DNA from: Lepturacanthus savala
Taxonomy: Eukaryota > Chordata > Actinopteri > Scombriformes > Trichiuridae
DNA length: 64,000 nt
Direction: 5' to 3'
Assembly (NCBI GenBank): GCA_030544235.1
Contig: CM060464.1
Location: 337,501 to 401,500 of the forward strand
The translations under genes and the position numbers were made by a program. Position 1 is the stretch's first letter, and each line of letters starts with the position of its first letter. This document shows, one piece after another, positions 9,785 to 22,200 of this stretch. Below the pieces are notes generated by a model, which saw only the letters and a list, made by a program, of their open reading frames with translations, had not been told where the DNA came from and searched no databases.

Positions 9785-11270
9785 ATAAAACTCCAGTGTT
9801 ACATGAACAGAAGAATATTCTATGTTCTGATGCAATAATGTGAAAAATGTAGTTTCATTTTCTTTTAATTAAAGAAATCTTATTAAATTAATCTTATTTC
9901 TCTTTTTCATTTTCTTATTTTTCATTTTTTTATTTTTATATGCACAGACCAGATGAATTACTGTACTGTTGTAAATCCTCTATATTCTCTATTATTTTAT
10001 TAATGCGCTGCCTCAAACACTCATATAATATTTCCTTGTCTTGTAATTTATTATTATTATTATTTTATTTTTATTTTAACTGTTTATTTTATTTACTTTT
10101 TTAAATTCTCATTATTTTATTTTTCATTTTCTATTTTATTAATTTGTTATTACATTTCTTCCCTATTTAAATGTTTTCTATTTGATTTATTTTTGCAGAC
10201 TCCAGTTGTTTCTCTGCTGTAAATCCTCCAGTGTTATTTTATTAATGCATCAACAGCATCATGAACAGCTGTGAAGTTTCTACCTGGTTTGGATCCGTCA
10301 TCAACACTCGGCTGCATTTCATCCTTCAGCTTTGATCACGGCTTCAAACCTGCTGCAGAAAGTAAAGACATGAAATCATTAATATTCTGCGTCTCTGTTA
10401 ATTCAAGTACCATTAAATGTATCTGAGCTATAAACATCTGACTATCAGAGGATGCTGGGATGTTGGAATCAGGCAGAAAAGGAGTTTTCATTTATTCAAC
10501 ATGGTTAAAATAAAACACACATTTATTTCTGTGATCAGATTAAATCTGATCTTTATTCTAAACTGATCCTTTCATTTTGACTTTAATATCAACGTCTAGT
10601 GTCATAAATAGCTGCTTCAACACCAACATGCTGACGTTTGGCTTTGTTGCTGCATTATTAGAAAAAATGACCCAGATTTGAAACTGATGCTGTTATAAAG
10701 ACGTTGATGCTGATGAGTGGAATCACTGTGAAATCTCCATGATTAAACATTAAGATTAAGGCTTTTTAATCCAAAACGACACTTGATGTGCTCAACTTAG
10801 CTCATATTTAATAGGAAATTACAACAGAATAATAAGAAAAACACATCTGAAGGAGTAGAAGCAGATGAGGAGTTAGTTCTTTTAAAATGCAGATGTTGAC
10901 AGTCGTTATTGTCCAGGAAAATTACAAAATCTGTCAAAGAAAATCAAATAAAAGGTAAATAACACTGTAGAAAATTATAGTTTTCAAACAGACTCATTAT
11001 TTTACACTGGTCTGCTCCAGCTTTACGATCAAAATATTAGAATGTGTGTTTCCTTTAGTGATTCTAGCTAGCAGCTAATGGTTAGCATGGCGCTAAAACA
11101 AAACTATTAAATCATGAATTAACTTCTCATATATTTTCTCTAATGTGATTCTTCCATTGCTTTTGTTTCATATTCAGCTGGTTTCATTTATAAATAACGT
11201 TCTTCAGATGTCACATATTTTTTATTTATATTTTTTTATTGAAACTTAAAATGACTAAATGGTACCAAGT
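9785..11270. other. AT-rich DNA without recognisable gene
   Basis: T-rich and A-rich low-complexity stretches (about 9,860-10,160) followed by ordinary AT-rich sequence. No supported exon, RNA gene or element. Confidence 0.6.
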
Positions 11271-12036
11271 TACTGTTAATACAGTACTACTGTAGTACTG
11301 TATTAATACACTAGTACTGTAGTACTGTATTAATACAGTAGTACTGTAGTACTGTATTAATACAGTACTACAGTACTACTGTATTAATACAGTACTACTG
11401 TAGTACTGTAGTACTGTACTACTGTATTAATACAGTAGTACAGTAGTACTGTATTAATACAGTAGTACAGTAGTACTGTAGTACTGTACTACTGTATTAA
11501 TACAGTAGTACAGTAGTACTGTATTAATACAGTAGTACAGTAGTACTGTATTAATACAGTACTACTGTATTAATACACTAGTACTGTAGTACTGTATTAA
11601 TACAGTAGTACTGTAGTACTGTATTAATACAGTAGTACAGTAGTACTGTATTAATACAGTACTACTGTAGTACTGTAGTACTGTACTACTGTATTAATAC
11701 AGTAGTACAGTAGTACTGTATTAATACAGTAGTACAGTAGTACTGTATTAATACAGTAGTACTGTATTAATACAGTAGTACTGTAGTACTGTATTAATAC
11801 AGTAGTACTGTATTAATACAGTAGTACTGTAGTACTGTAGTTCTGTATTAATACAGTAGTACTGTAGTACTGTAGTACTGTAGTTCTGTATTAATACAGT
11901 AGTACTGTAGTACTGTATTAATACAGTAGTACTGTAGTACTGTAGTTCTGTATTAATACAGTAGTACTGTAGTACTGTAGTACTGTAGTACTGTAGTTCT
12001 GTATTAATACAGTAGTACAGTAGTACTGTAGTTCTG
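11271..12036. repeat. Quasi-palindromic TACTGTA/TTAATACAGTA array
   Basis: About 765 bp built from GTACTGTA-type octamers and the perfect 18-bp palindrome TACTGTATTAATACAGTA, which recurs more than 20 times. Both strands read nearly alike, so the array could form many hairpins or cruciforms. It ends in degenerate TAGTTCTGTA units. Confidence 0.93.
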
Positions 12037-13552
12037 TTTATAGTACTGTGTCTTTACTGTGAAATACATTTTAGAAATTCATTTAAATAAATGAAATCAT
12101 TTAAAAATACTACGGTTCAAGTTGTATTTACAGTATTAGCTGATTAATTGTACAATAAAAATCAATGAAATACTGTTATTTCAGCAGCATTTACAGTATT
12201 AGTGGATTAACTGTATTATAATACAGCAACAAACAGTAATTCTTCATTTACTACTGTAATTAGTACTGTGATTTACTACAGTAATAATTAGACTCTTTAT
12301 TGTAAAATCGACATCAATCTACAGTAATAATCATTCAGTGACTGTTAAACAGTAAATAACAGCAGATTTTACAGTTTCAGATGCATCATTACGTCTGTTT
12401 AGCTGCTTCTGAACATGATTTCTCTCAGTTGTTACTCAGTCGTCATTAATAACGTGATAAATGTGTTTTTGGGGCGTAATGATCACCAGACACTAACAGA
12501 GGAGGAGACGACAGGACTAAACATGAAGAATGAATCACCACACATGGTCAAACTAGTAATGAGCCTTCATCTGCTGCACAAAGGAAACCTGGACGCTTCT
12601 ATTTATCCTGATGAAACATGAAACCACAGCAAATCTGTTCCTCCAGAATGAGGATGTTGATCCCACAGCGTTTTAATTGGCGTGGGTCAGTCCAGCGGAG
12701 GGAGTGGCCGGTTATAACCCTGTTATACCAGCGTGGAACCACATCAGCAAATTGTAGCTTCAGGCTTCAGCTCCTAAACAGAGAGTGTGTTTTAAAGCAG
12801 CTTCATGATGAAAGGCTGGACTATAATAATGATATATATCATATATAATAACGCCAGCTGAGCGGCTGATGATGACTGTTTTCTCCAGGTCATCATGTGT
12901 ATGTAATTTATTGCCAGGTCTCTTGATATTTCAGCAAAGACGACGTCGATGAGTGAACTCCACTGGGTCAAAGTGAACAGACAGTGGCAGACTCTATAAG
13001 TCTAGAGGGAACTTTAACACTCTTTTTTAACATGTACAGATCGTTGCAGTTTGATCCAGAAACTTCAGCTGCTGCTGATTTGTATCGTGTGAGTTCCTCA
13101 GATTTATGGAAATTCAATATTAAATCACAAGGAGAATTCTTTCAATTAACTGACTCAGAACTGGAGGAGTTACAGTAAAACTGAAGTTTACCAAACTAAC
13201 AACTACTTCTCAATGAAAAGTAGTGAAACTACATCTTAGTTCTATAATCTAGTCTAAATGATCAAAGGTCACATGTTCTGTAGGATTAAACTAATTAAAT
13301 TAAATTGATTTTGTTATTCAGCACAAAAAGAAACTTCAGATTTTTATTATTATTATTAGACATCCACTTTATTAATACCTATAAAAGTACATCTCAACTG
13401 CTCTCAACAAACAAAGCTTTTCAAAATAAAACTGCAAGTGCTTCCAAAATAACACTTAAAACAGTTAAATCCCATTAAGATAGAATCTCATTATCAAGAG
13501 AGACCTGAATAAAATAAGGTGTGTTTGATTTAGGGACCAGAGCAGCTGGATG
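12037..13552. other. Unique DNA upstream of xpnpep2, no supported gene
   Basis: AT-rich flanks surround a GC-richer stretch at about 12,600-12,800 that looks single-copy and might be a conserved regulatory element. Short ORFs here lack splice or family support. Confidence 0.5.
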
Positions 13553-13554
13553 GA

Positions 13555-13634
<80 letters not shown>
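13553..13634. repeat. (TAAC)n microsatellite
   Basis: About 20 copies of the tetranucleotide ACTA/TAAC, uninterrupted. Confidence 0.97.
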
Positions 13635-13679
13635 AACAATCTAGTCTTCATCATCAATGACCTGAGTCGTCTTCAGTGA

Positions 13680-13745
13680 GATTCTACATTTTTCTACATT
13701 TTTCTACATTTTTCTACATTTTTCTACAATTTTCTACATTTTTCA
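13680..13745. repeat. TTTTCTACAT decamer repeat
   Basis: About six copies of TTCTACATTT at 10-11 bp spacing. Confidence 0.85.
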
Positions 13746-13749
13746 TTTT

Positions 13750-15069
13750 TCTTTCAGCACAAAAAGAAACTTTAGATTTTATTGATTGAGTCAAATATTA
13801 AACATCAACTAAATTATTAAATTTGGTATAAAAGTTCACGGTTTCTTGATGTTTAATCACAAACTGATTAATCATGAAACATTATTAACAGTGAGATTTT
13901 ATTACATTAGACTCATATGGGACTGATAATATTTAACAGCAGTCGTTAGGACTGAATCTATAATATAATGAGCTGAAGTGATTGAATCTTTTATATCTTT
14001 TATACTTTTCAATCTTTAAATGCACCTGAATTTGTTGCTTTTGTTTGTGTGATAATAATAATAAAGAATCTTGAATGAAAACTAATCATCAAATTAAAGC
14101 GACGGTGATTTTCACACAGAAATGAACGTGTTCGACGCAGGTTGACATGATGCTGATTAATGCTGCATCACTGGCAGGTAAAGGACTGTGGCTCCTTCCA
14201 TCCTGTCCTATCAGGTCACAGCACAGTGGTTCTGCTTCTCCAGATGTTAAACCAGCTGCAGCAGGTTTTAACACATGGATCTCTGGAAGGAATCCCAGCA
14301 GAGTCCATGTCTAGATATAACAGGTGCTGGGCCTATAATCAGAATAGGATGTGATTCAGGTGTTTGAGTTAATGAGCTGATTCTGTGGCATCAGGTGTCT
14401 CTAATATTTAAATAAGACACTAGAAGATGAGATACTACTGCTCCTTATAATCACCGATATTAAAATCAAGTCTAGTACAACTTTAACTTTTTACTGAAAT
14501 AAATCTTTTTTTTTTTTATGATATTCTAATATATGACCACTGAGTATCTGAGCCTGAAGGTTTTACATCCACTGCTACGTTTGTGCTGTTTATACTGACT
14601 CAAATAAAAATTATATAAATAAAAATATATGTGATTTGTTGATTTCTATTTGCAAAACTGCTTCTAGCCAACAATTGAACCCCAGCCCCCTTTTTGTGAT
14701 TTTCATTTTTTAAATTTTTCATTTTTTAATAATCGATTAGTTGTCAATTATTACATTTACATCACGTCATATAACGTCATATCTGTCACGTGAAAAAGAA
14801 AAAAATAAATTCCTTTAAACAATAATTCTTTAAACACTTTCTCTGCAAAATAGGCTAAAAAAATCTGTGGAAAACCTGCAAATTATGTAGGAAATTTGTA
14901 TAAATGTTAAACATTAACAAGTTAAAACAGTGTTCTCCAACATTCTTCTTGGAGCAGCTCTGACTTCATGAATCAGAGATTCTCCTCCTGCAGTTTTTAC
15001 TGCAGCAACATCACATTTTACAGGGAGGAGACATTAAACCAACATGCTGCTGTCATGATAATTATCTGA
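13750..15069. other. AT-rich intergenic DNA
   Basis: No supported gene. A GC-richer single-copy stretch lies at about 14,150-14,330; the remainder is A/T-rich. Confidence 0.5.
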
Positions 15070-15071
15070 TA

Positions 15072-16293
15072 TACACTCAGCAGCCACTTTATTAGGTCCA
15101 CCATGCTAGTAACGGGTTGGACCCCTTTTGCCTTCAGAACTGCCTCAATTCTTGGTGGCATAGATTCAACAAGGTGCTGGAAGCATTCCTCAGAGAGTTT
15201 GGTCCATATTGACATGATGGCATCACACAGTTGGTGCAGATTTGTCGGCTGCACATCCATGATGTGAATCTCCCGTTCCACCACATCCCAAAGATGCTCT
15301 ATTGGATTGAGATCTGGTGACTGTGGAGGCCATTTGAGTACAGCGAACTCATTGTCATGTTCAAGAAACCAGTCTGAGATGATTCCAGCTTTATGACATG
15401 GAGCATTATCCTGCTGAAAGTAGCATCAGAACTTGGGTACATTGTGGTCATAAAGGGATGGACATGGTCAGCAACAATACTCAGGTAGGCTGTGGCGTTG
15501 CAACGATGCTCAATTGGTACCAAGGGGCCCAAAGAGTGGCAAGAAAATATTCCCCACACCATTACACCACCACCACCAGCCTGAACCGTTGATACAAGGC
15601 AGGATGGATCCATGCTTTCATGTTGTTGACGCCAAATTCTGACCCTACCATCCGAATGTCGCAGCAGAAATCCAGACTCATCAGACCAGGCAACGTTTTT
15701 CCAATCTTCTATTGTCCAATTTCAATGAGCTTGTGCAAATTGTAGCCTCAGTTTCCTGTTCTTAGCTGAAAGGAGTGGCACCCGGCGTGGTCTTCTGCTG
15801 CTGTAGCCCATCTGCCTCAAAGTTGGACGTACTGTGCGTTCAGAGATGCTCTTCTGCCTACCTTGGTTGTAACGGGTGGTTGCTTGAGTCACTGTTGTCT
15901 TTCTATCAGCTCCAACCAGTCTGGCCATTCTCCTCTGACCTCTGGCATCAACAAGGCATTTCCGCCCACAGAACTGCCGCTCACTGGATATTTGTTCTTT
16001 TTGGGACCATTCTCTGTAAACCCTAGAGATGGTTGTGTGTGAAAATCCCAGTAGATCAGCAGTTTGTGAAATACTCAGACCAGCCCTTCTGTCACCAACA
16101 ACCATGCCACGTTCAAAGTCACTCAAATCACCTTTCTTCCCCAAACTGATGCTGGTTTGAACTGCAGGAGATTGTCTTGACCATGTCTACATGCCTAAAT
16201 GCACTGAGTTGCTGCCATGTGATTGGCTGATTAGAAATTAAGTGTTAACGAGCAGTTGGACAGGTGGACCTAATAAAGTGGCCAGTGAGTGTA
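15072..16293 (-). mobile_element. Tc1/mariner-type transposon, inactive copy
   Basis: About 1.22 kb with inverted termini. The left end reads TACACTCAGCAGCCACTTTA followed by TTAGGTCCACC; the right end, read in reverse, is TACACTCACTGGCCACTTTA followed by TTAGGTCCACC. TA dinucleotides at 15070-15071 and 16294-16295 fit the TA target-site duplication of Tc1 elements. It carries a minus-strand transposase with two disabling lesions. The right end abuts the 10-bp array with no gap. Confidence 0.93.
15074..16144 (-). pseudogene. Tc1-type transposase, broken by stop and frameshift
   Basis: Read from ATG at 16144. Seen: an N-terminal paired-type helix-turn-helix (residues 25-44, ISQTADLLGFSHTTISRVYR), a GRK motif, and a second DNA-binding helical region to residue 140, where TGA at 15724-15722 stops the frame. 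The same frame then resumes with a catalytic-Asp segment (AWSDESGF) and GGGGVMVWG. A one-base loss near 15,423 shifts the frame just before the second catalytic Asp (FQQDN) and the final Glu (NPIEHLW). All three DDE residues are therefore still encoded, but not in one frame. In this family the transposase binds the terminal repeats and performs cut-and-paste into TA sites; this copy cannot make a full protein. CGA to TGA decay at a CpG is a likely cause of the stop. Confidence 0.93.
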
Positions 16294-19200
16294 TATTGTT
16301 GTATATTGTTGTATAGTGTTGTATAGTGTTGTATAGTATTGTATAGTGTTGTATAGTATTGTATAGTGTTGTATAGTGTTGTATATTGTTGTATAGTGTT
16401 GTATATTGTTGTATAGTGTTGTATAGTGTTGTATATTGTTGTATAGTGTTGTATATTGTTGTATATTGTTGTATAGTGTTGTATATTGTTGTATATTGTT
16501 GTATAGTGTTGTAAATTGTTGTATAGTGTTGTATAGTGTTGTATAGTGTTGTATAGTGTTGTATATTGTTGTATATTATTGTATAGTGTTGTATAGTGTT
16601 GTATAGTGTTGTATATTGTTGTATAGTGTTGTATATTGTTGTATAGTGTTGTATAGTGTTGTATAGTGTTGTATAGTGTTGTATAGTATTGTATAGTGTT
16701 GTATAGTGTTGTATATTGTTGTATAGTGTTGTATATTGTTGTATAGTGTTGTATAGTGTTGTATATTGTTGTATAGTGTTGTATAGTGTTGTATAGTGTT
16801 GTATAGTGTTGTATATTGTTGTATAGTGTTGTATATTGTTGTATAGTGTTGTATAGTGTTGTATATTATTGTATAGTGTTGTATAGTGTTGTATAGTGTT
16901 GTATATTGTTGTATAGTGTTGTATATTGTTGTATAGTGTTGTATAGTGTTGTATATTGTTGTATATTATTGTATAGTGTTGTATAGTGTTGTATAGTGTT
17001 GTATATTATTGTATAGTGTTGTATAGTGTTGTATATTGTTGTATAGTGTTGTATATTATTGTATAGTGTTGTATATTGTTGTATAGTGTTGTATATTATT
17101 GTATAGTGTTGTATATTGTTGTATAGTGTTGTATAGTGTTGTATAGTGTTGTATAGTGTTGTATATTGTTGTATAGTGTTGTATATTATTGTATAGTGTT
17201 GTATATTGCTGTATAGTGTTGTATATTGTTGTATAGTGTTGTATAGTGTTGTATATTGTTGTATAGTGTTGTATAGTGTTGTATATTGTTGTATAGTGTT
17301 GTATAGTGTTGTGTATTGTTGTATAGTGTTGTATAGTGTTGTATAGTGTTGTATATTGTTGTATATTGTTGTATAATGTTGTATATTGTTGTATAGTGTT
17401 GTATAGTGTTGTATAGTGTTGTATAGTGTTGTATATTGTTGTATAGTGTTGTATATTGTTGTATATTGTTGTATAATGTTGTATATTGTTGTATAATGTT
17501 GTATATTGTTGTATAGTGTTGTATAGTGTTGTATATTGTTGTATAATGTTGTATATTGTTGTATAGTGTTGTATAGTGTTGTATATTGTTGTATAGTGTT
17601 GTATATTGTTGTATAGTGTTGTATAGTGTTGTATAGTGTTGTATATTGTTGTATAATGTTGTATATTGTTGTATAGTGTTGTATAGTGTTGTATAGTGTT
17701 GTATAGTGTTGTATATTGTTGTATAGTGTTGTATATTGTTGTATATTGTTGTATAGTGTTGTATATTGTTGTATATTGTTGTATAGTGTTGTATATTGTT
17801 GTATATTGTTGTATAGTGTTGTATAGTGTTGTATATTATTGTATATTATTGTATATTATTGTATAGTGTTGTATATTGTTGTATAGTGTTGTATATTATT
17901 GTATAGTGTTGTATATTGTTGTATATTGTTGTATAGTGTTGTATATTATTGTATAGTGTTGTATAGCGTTGTATATTGTTGTATATTGTTGTATAGTGTT
18001 GTATAGTGTTGTATATTGTTGTATAGTGTTGTATATTATTGTATAGTGTTGTATAGTGTTGTATATTGTTGTATATTGTTGTATAGTGTTGTATATTGTT
18101 GTATATTGTTGTATAGTGTTGTATAGTGTTGTATATTGTTGTATAGTGTTGTATATTGTTGTATATTGTTGTATAGTGTTGTATAGTGTTGTATAGTGTT
18201 GTATAGTGTTGTATATTGTTGTATAGTGTTGTATAGTGTTGTATATTGTTGTATAGTGTTGTATATTATTGTATAGTGTTGTATATTGTTGTATAGTGTT
18301 GTATATTATTGTATAGTGTTGTATATTATTGTATAGTGTTGTATAGTGTTGTATATTATTGTATAGTGTTGTATATTGTTGTATATTATTGTATAGTGTT
18401 GTATATTGTTGTATAGTGTTGTATATTATTGTATAGTGTTGTATATTGTTGTATATTATTGTATAGTGTTGTATATTATTGTATAGTGTTGTATATTGTT
18501 GTATAGTGTTGTATATTATTGTATAGTGTTGTATATTGTTGTATATTGTTGTATAGTGTTGTATAGTGTTGTATATTATTGTATAGTGTTGTATATTATT
18601 GTATATTGTTGTATATTATTGTATAGTGTTGTATATTATTGTATAGTGTTGTATATTATTGTATAGTGTTGTATATTGTTGTATAGTGTTGTATATTATT
18701 GTATAGTGTTGTATATTGTTGTATATTGTTGTATAGTGTTGTATATTGTTGTATATTGTTGTATAGTGTTGTATAGTGTTGTATATTGTTGTATAGTGTT
18801 GTATAGTGTTGTATATTGTTGTATATTGTTGTATAGTGTTGTATAGTGTTGTATATTGTTGTATATTATTGTATAGTGTTGTATATTATTGTATAGTGTT
18901 GTATATTGTTGTATATTGTTGTATAGTGTTGTATAGTGTTGTATATTGTTGTATAGTGTTGTATAGTGTTGTATATTGTTGTATAGTGTTGTATATTATT
19001 GTATATTATTGTATAGTGTTGTATATTATTGTATAGTGTTGTATATTGTTGTATAGTGTTGTATATTATTGTATATTATTGTATAGTGTTGTATATTGTT
19101 GTATAGTGTTGTATATTATTGTATAGTGTTGTATATTGTTGTATAGTGTATATTATTGTATAGTGTTGTATATTATTGTATAGTGTTGTATATTGTTGTA

Positions 19201-22200
19201 TAGTGTTGTATATTGTTGTATAGTGTTGTATATTATTGTATATTGTTGTATAGTGTTGTATATTATTGTATATTGTTGTATAGTGTTGTATATTGTTGTA
19301 TATTGTTGTATAGTGTTGTATAGTGTTGTATATTATTGTATAGTGTTGTATATTATTGTATAGTGTTGTATATTGTTGTATAGTGTTGTATATTGTTGTA
19401 TAGTGTTGTATATTATTGTATATTGTTGTATATTGTTGTATATTATTGTATAGTGTTGTATATTATTGTATAGTGTTGTATATTGTTGTATAGTGTTGTA
19501 TATTATTGTATAGTGTTGTATATTGTTGTATATTGTTGTATAGTGTTGTATAGTGTTGTATATTATTGTATAGTGTTGTATATTATTGTATATTGTTGTA
19601 TATTATTGTATAGTGTTGTATATTATTGTATAGTGTTGTATATTATTGTATAGTGTTGTATATTGTTGTATAGTGTTGTATATTATTGTATAGTGTTGTA
19701 TATTGTTGTATATTGTTGTATAGTGTTGTATATTGTTGTATATTGTTGTATAGTGTTGTATAGTGTTGTATATTGTTGTATAGTGTTGTATAGTGTTGTA
19801 TATTGTTGTATATTGTTGTATAGTGTTGTATAGTGTTGTATATTGTTGTATATTATTGTATAGTGTTGTATATTATTGTATAGTGTTGTATATTGTTGTA
19901 TATTGTTGTATAGTGTTGTATAGTGTTGTATATTGTTGTATAGTGTTGTATAGTGTTGTATATTGTTGTATAGTGTTGTATATTATTGTATATTATTGTA
20001 TAGTGTTGTATATTATTGTATAGTGTTGTATATTGTTGTATAGTGTTGTATATTATTGTATATTATTGTATAGTGTTGTATATTGTTGTATAGTGTTGTA
20101 TATTATTGTATAGTGTTGTATATTGTTGTATAGTGTATATTATTGTATAGTGTTGTATATTATTGTATAGTGTTGTATATTGTTGTATAGTGTTGTATAT
20201 TGTTGTATAGTGTTGTATATTATTGTATATTGTTGTATAGTGTTGTATATTATTGTATATTGTTGTATATTGTTGTATATTATTGTATAGTGTTGTATAT
20301 TGTTGTATAGTGTTGTATATTATTGTATAGTGTTGTATATTGTTGTATATTATTGTATAGTGTTGTATATTATTGTATAGTGTTGTATATTGTTGTATAG
20401 TGTTGTATATTATTGTATAGTGTTGTATATTGTTGTATATTGTTGTATAGTGTTGTATAGTGTTGTATATTATTGTATAGTGTTGTATATTATTGTATAT
20501 TGTTGTATATTATTGTATAGTGTTGTATATTATTGTATAGTGTTGTATATTATTGTATAGTGTTGTATATTGTTGTATAGTGTTGTATATTATTGTATAG
20601 TGTTGTATATTGTTGTATATTGTTGTATAGTGTTGTATATTGTTGTATATTGTTGTATAGTGTTGTATAGTGTTGTATATTGTTGTATAGTGTTGTATAG
20701 TGTTGTATATTGTTGTATATTGTTGTATAGTGTTGTATAGTGTTGTATATTGTTGTATATTATTGTATAGTGTTGTATATTATTGTATAGTGTTGTATAT
20801 TGTTGTATATTGTTGTATAGTGTTGTATAGTGTTGTATATTGTTGTATAGTGTTGTATAGTGTTGTATATTGTTGTATAGTGTTGTATATTATTGTATAT
20901 TATTGTATAGTGTTGTATATTATTGTATAGTGTTGTATATTGTTGTATAGTGTTGTATATTATTGTATATTATTGTATAGTGTTGTATATTGTTGTATAG
21001 TGTTGTATATTATTGTATAGTGTTGTATATTGTTGTATAGTGTATATTATTGTATAGTGTTGTATATTATTGTATAGTGTTGTATATTGTTGTATAGTGT
21101 TGTATATTGTTGTATAGTGTTGTATATTATTGTATATTGTTGTATAGTGTTGTATATTATTGTATATTGTTGTATAGTGTTGTATATTGTTGTATATTGT
21201 TGTATAGTGTTGTATAGTGTTGTATAGTATTGTATAGTGTTGTATAGTATTGTATAGTGTTGTATAGTGTTGTATATTGTTGTATAGTGTTGTATATTGT
21301 TGTATAGTGTTGTATAGTGTTGTATATTGTTGTATAGTGTTGTATATTGTTGTATATTGTTGTATAGTGTTGTATATTGTTGTATATTGTTGTATAGTGT
21401 TGTAAATTGTTGTATAGTGTTGTATAGTGTTGTATAGTGTTGTATAGTGTTGTATATTGTTGTATATTATTGTATAGTGTTGTATAGTGTTGTATAGTGT
21501 TGTATATTGTTGTATAGTGTTGTATATTGTTGTATAGTGTTGTATAGTGTTGTATAGTGTTGTATAGTGTTGTATAGTATTGTATAGTGTTGTATAGTGT
21601 TGTATATTGTTGTATAGTGTTGTATATTGTTGTATAGTGTTGTATAGTGTTGTATATTGTTGTATAGTGTTGTATAGTGTTGTATAGTGTTGTATAGTGT
21701 TGTATATTGTTGTATAGTGTTGTATATTGTTGTATAGTGTTGTATAGTGTTGTATATTATTGTATAGTGTTGTATAGTGTTGTATAGTGTTGTATATTGT
21801 TGTATAGTGTTGTATATTGTTGTATAGTGTTGTATAGTGTTGTATATTGTTGTATATTATTGTATAGTGTTGTATAGTGTTGTATAGTGTTGTATATTAT
21901 TGTATAGTGTTGTATAGTGTTGTATAGTGTTGTATATTGTTGTATAGTGTTGTATATTATTGTATAGTGTTGTATATTGTTGTATAGTGTTGTATATTAT
22001 TGTATAGTGTTGTATATTGTTGTATAGTGTTGTATAGTGTTGTATAGTGTTGTATAGTGTTGTATATTGTTGTATAGTGTTGTATATTATTGTATAGTGT
22101 TGTATATTGCTGTATAGTGTTGTATATTGTTGTATAGTGTTGTATAGTGTTGTATATTGTTGTATAGTGTTGTATAGTGTTGTATATTGTTGTATAGTGT

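Noticed and set aside
15074..16144. Active transposase gene
   Set aside because: An in-frame TGA at 15724-15722 and a one-base deletion near 15,423 separate the catalytic residues into different frames.
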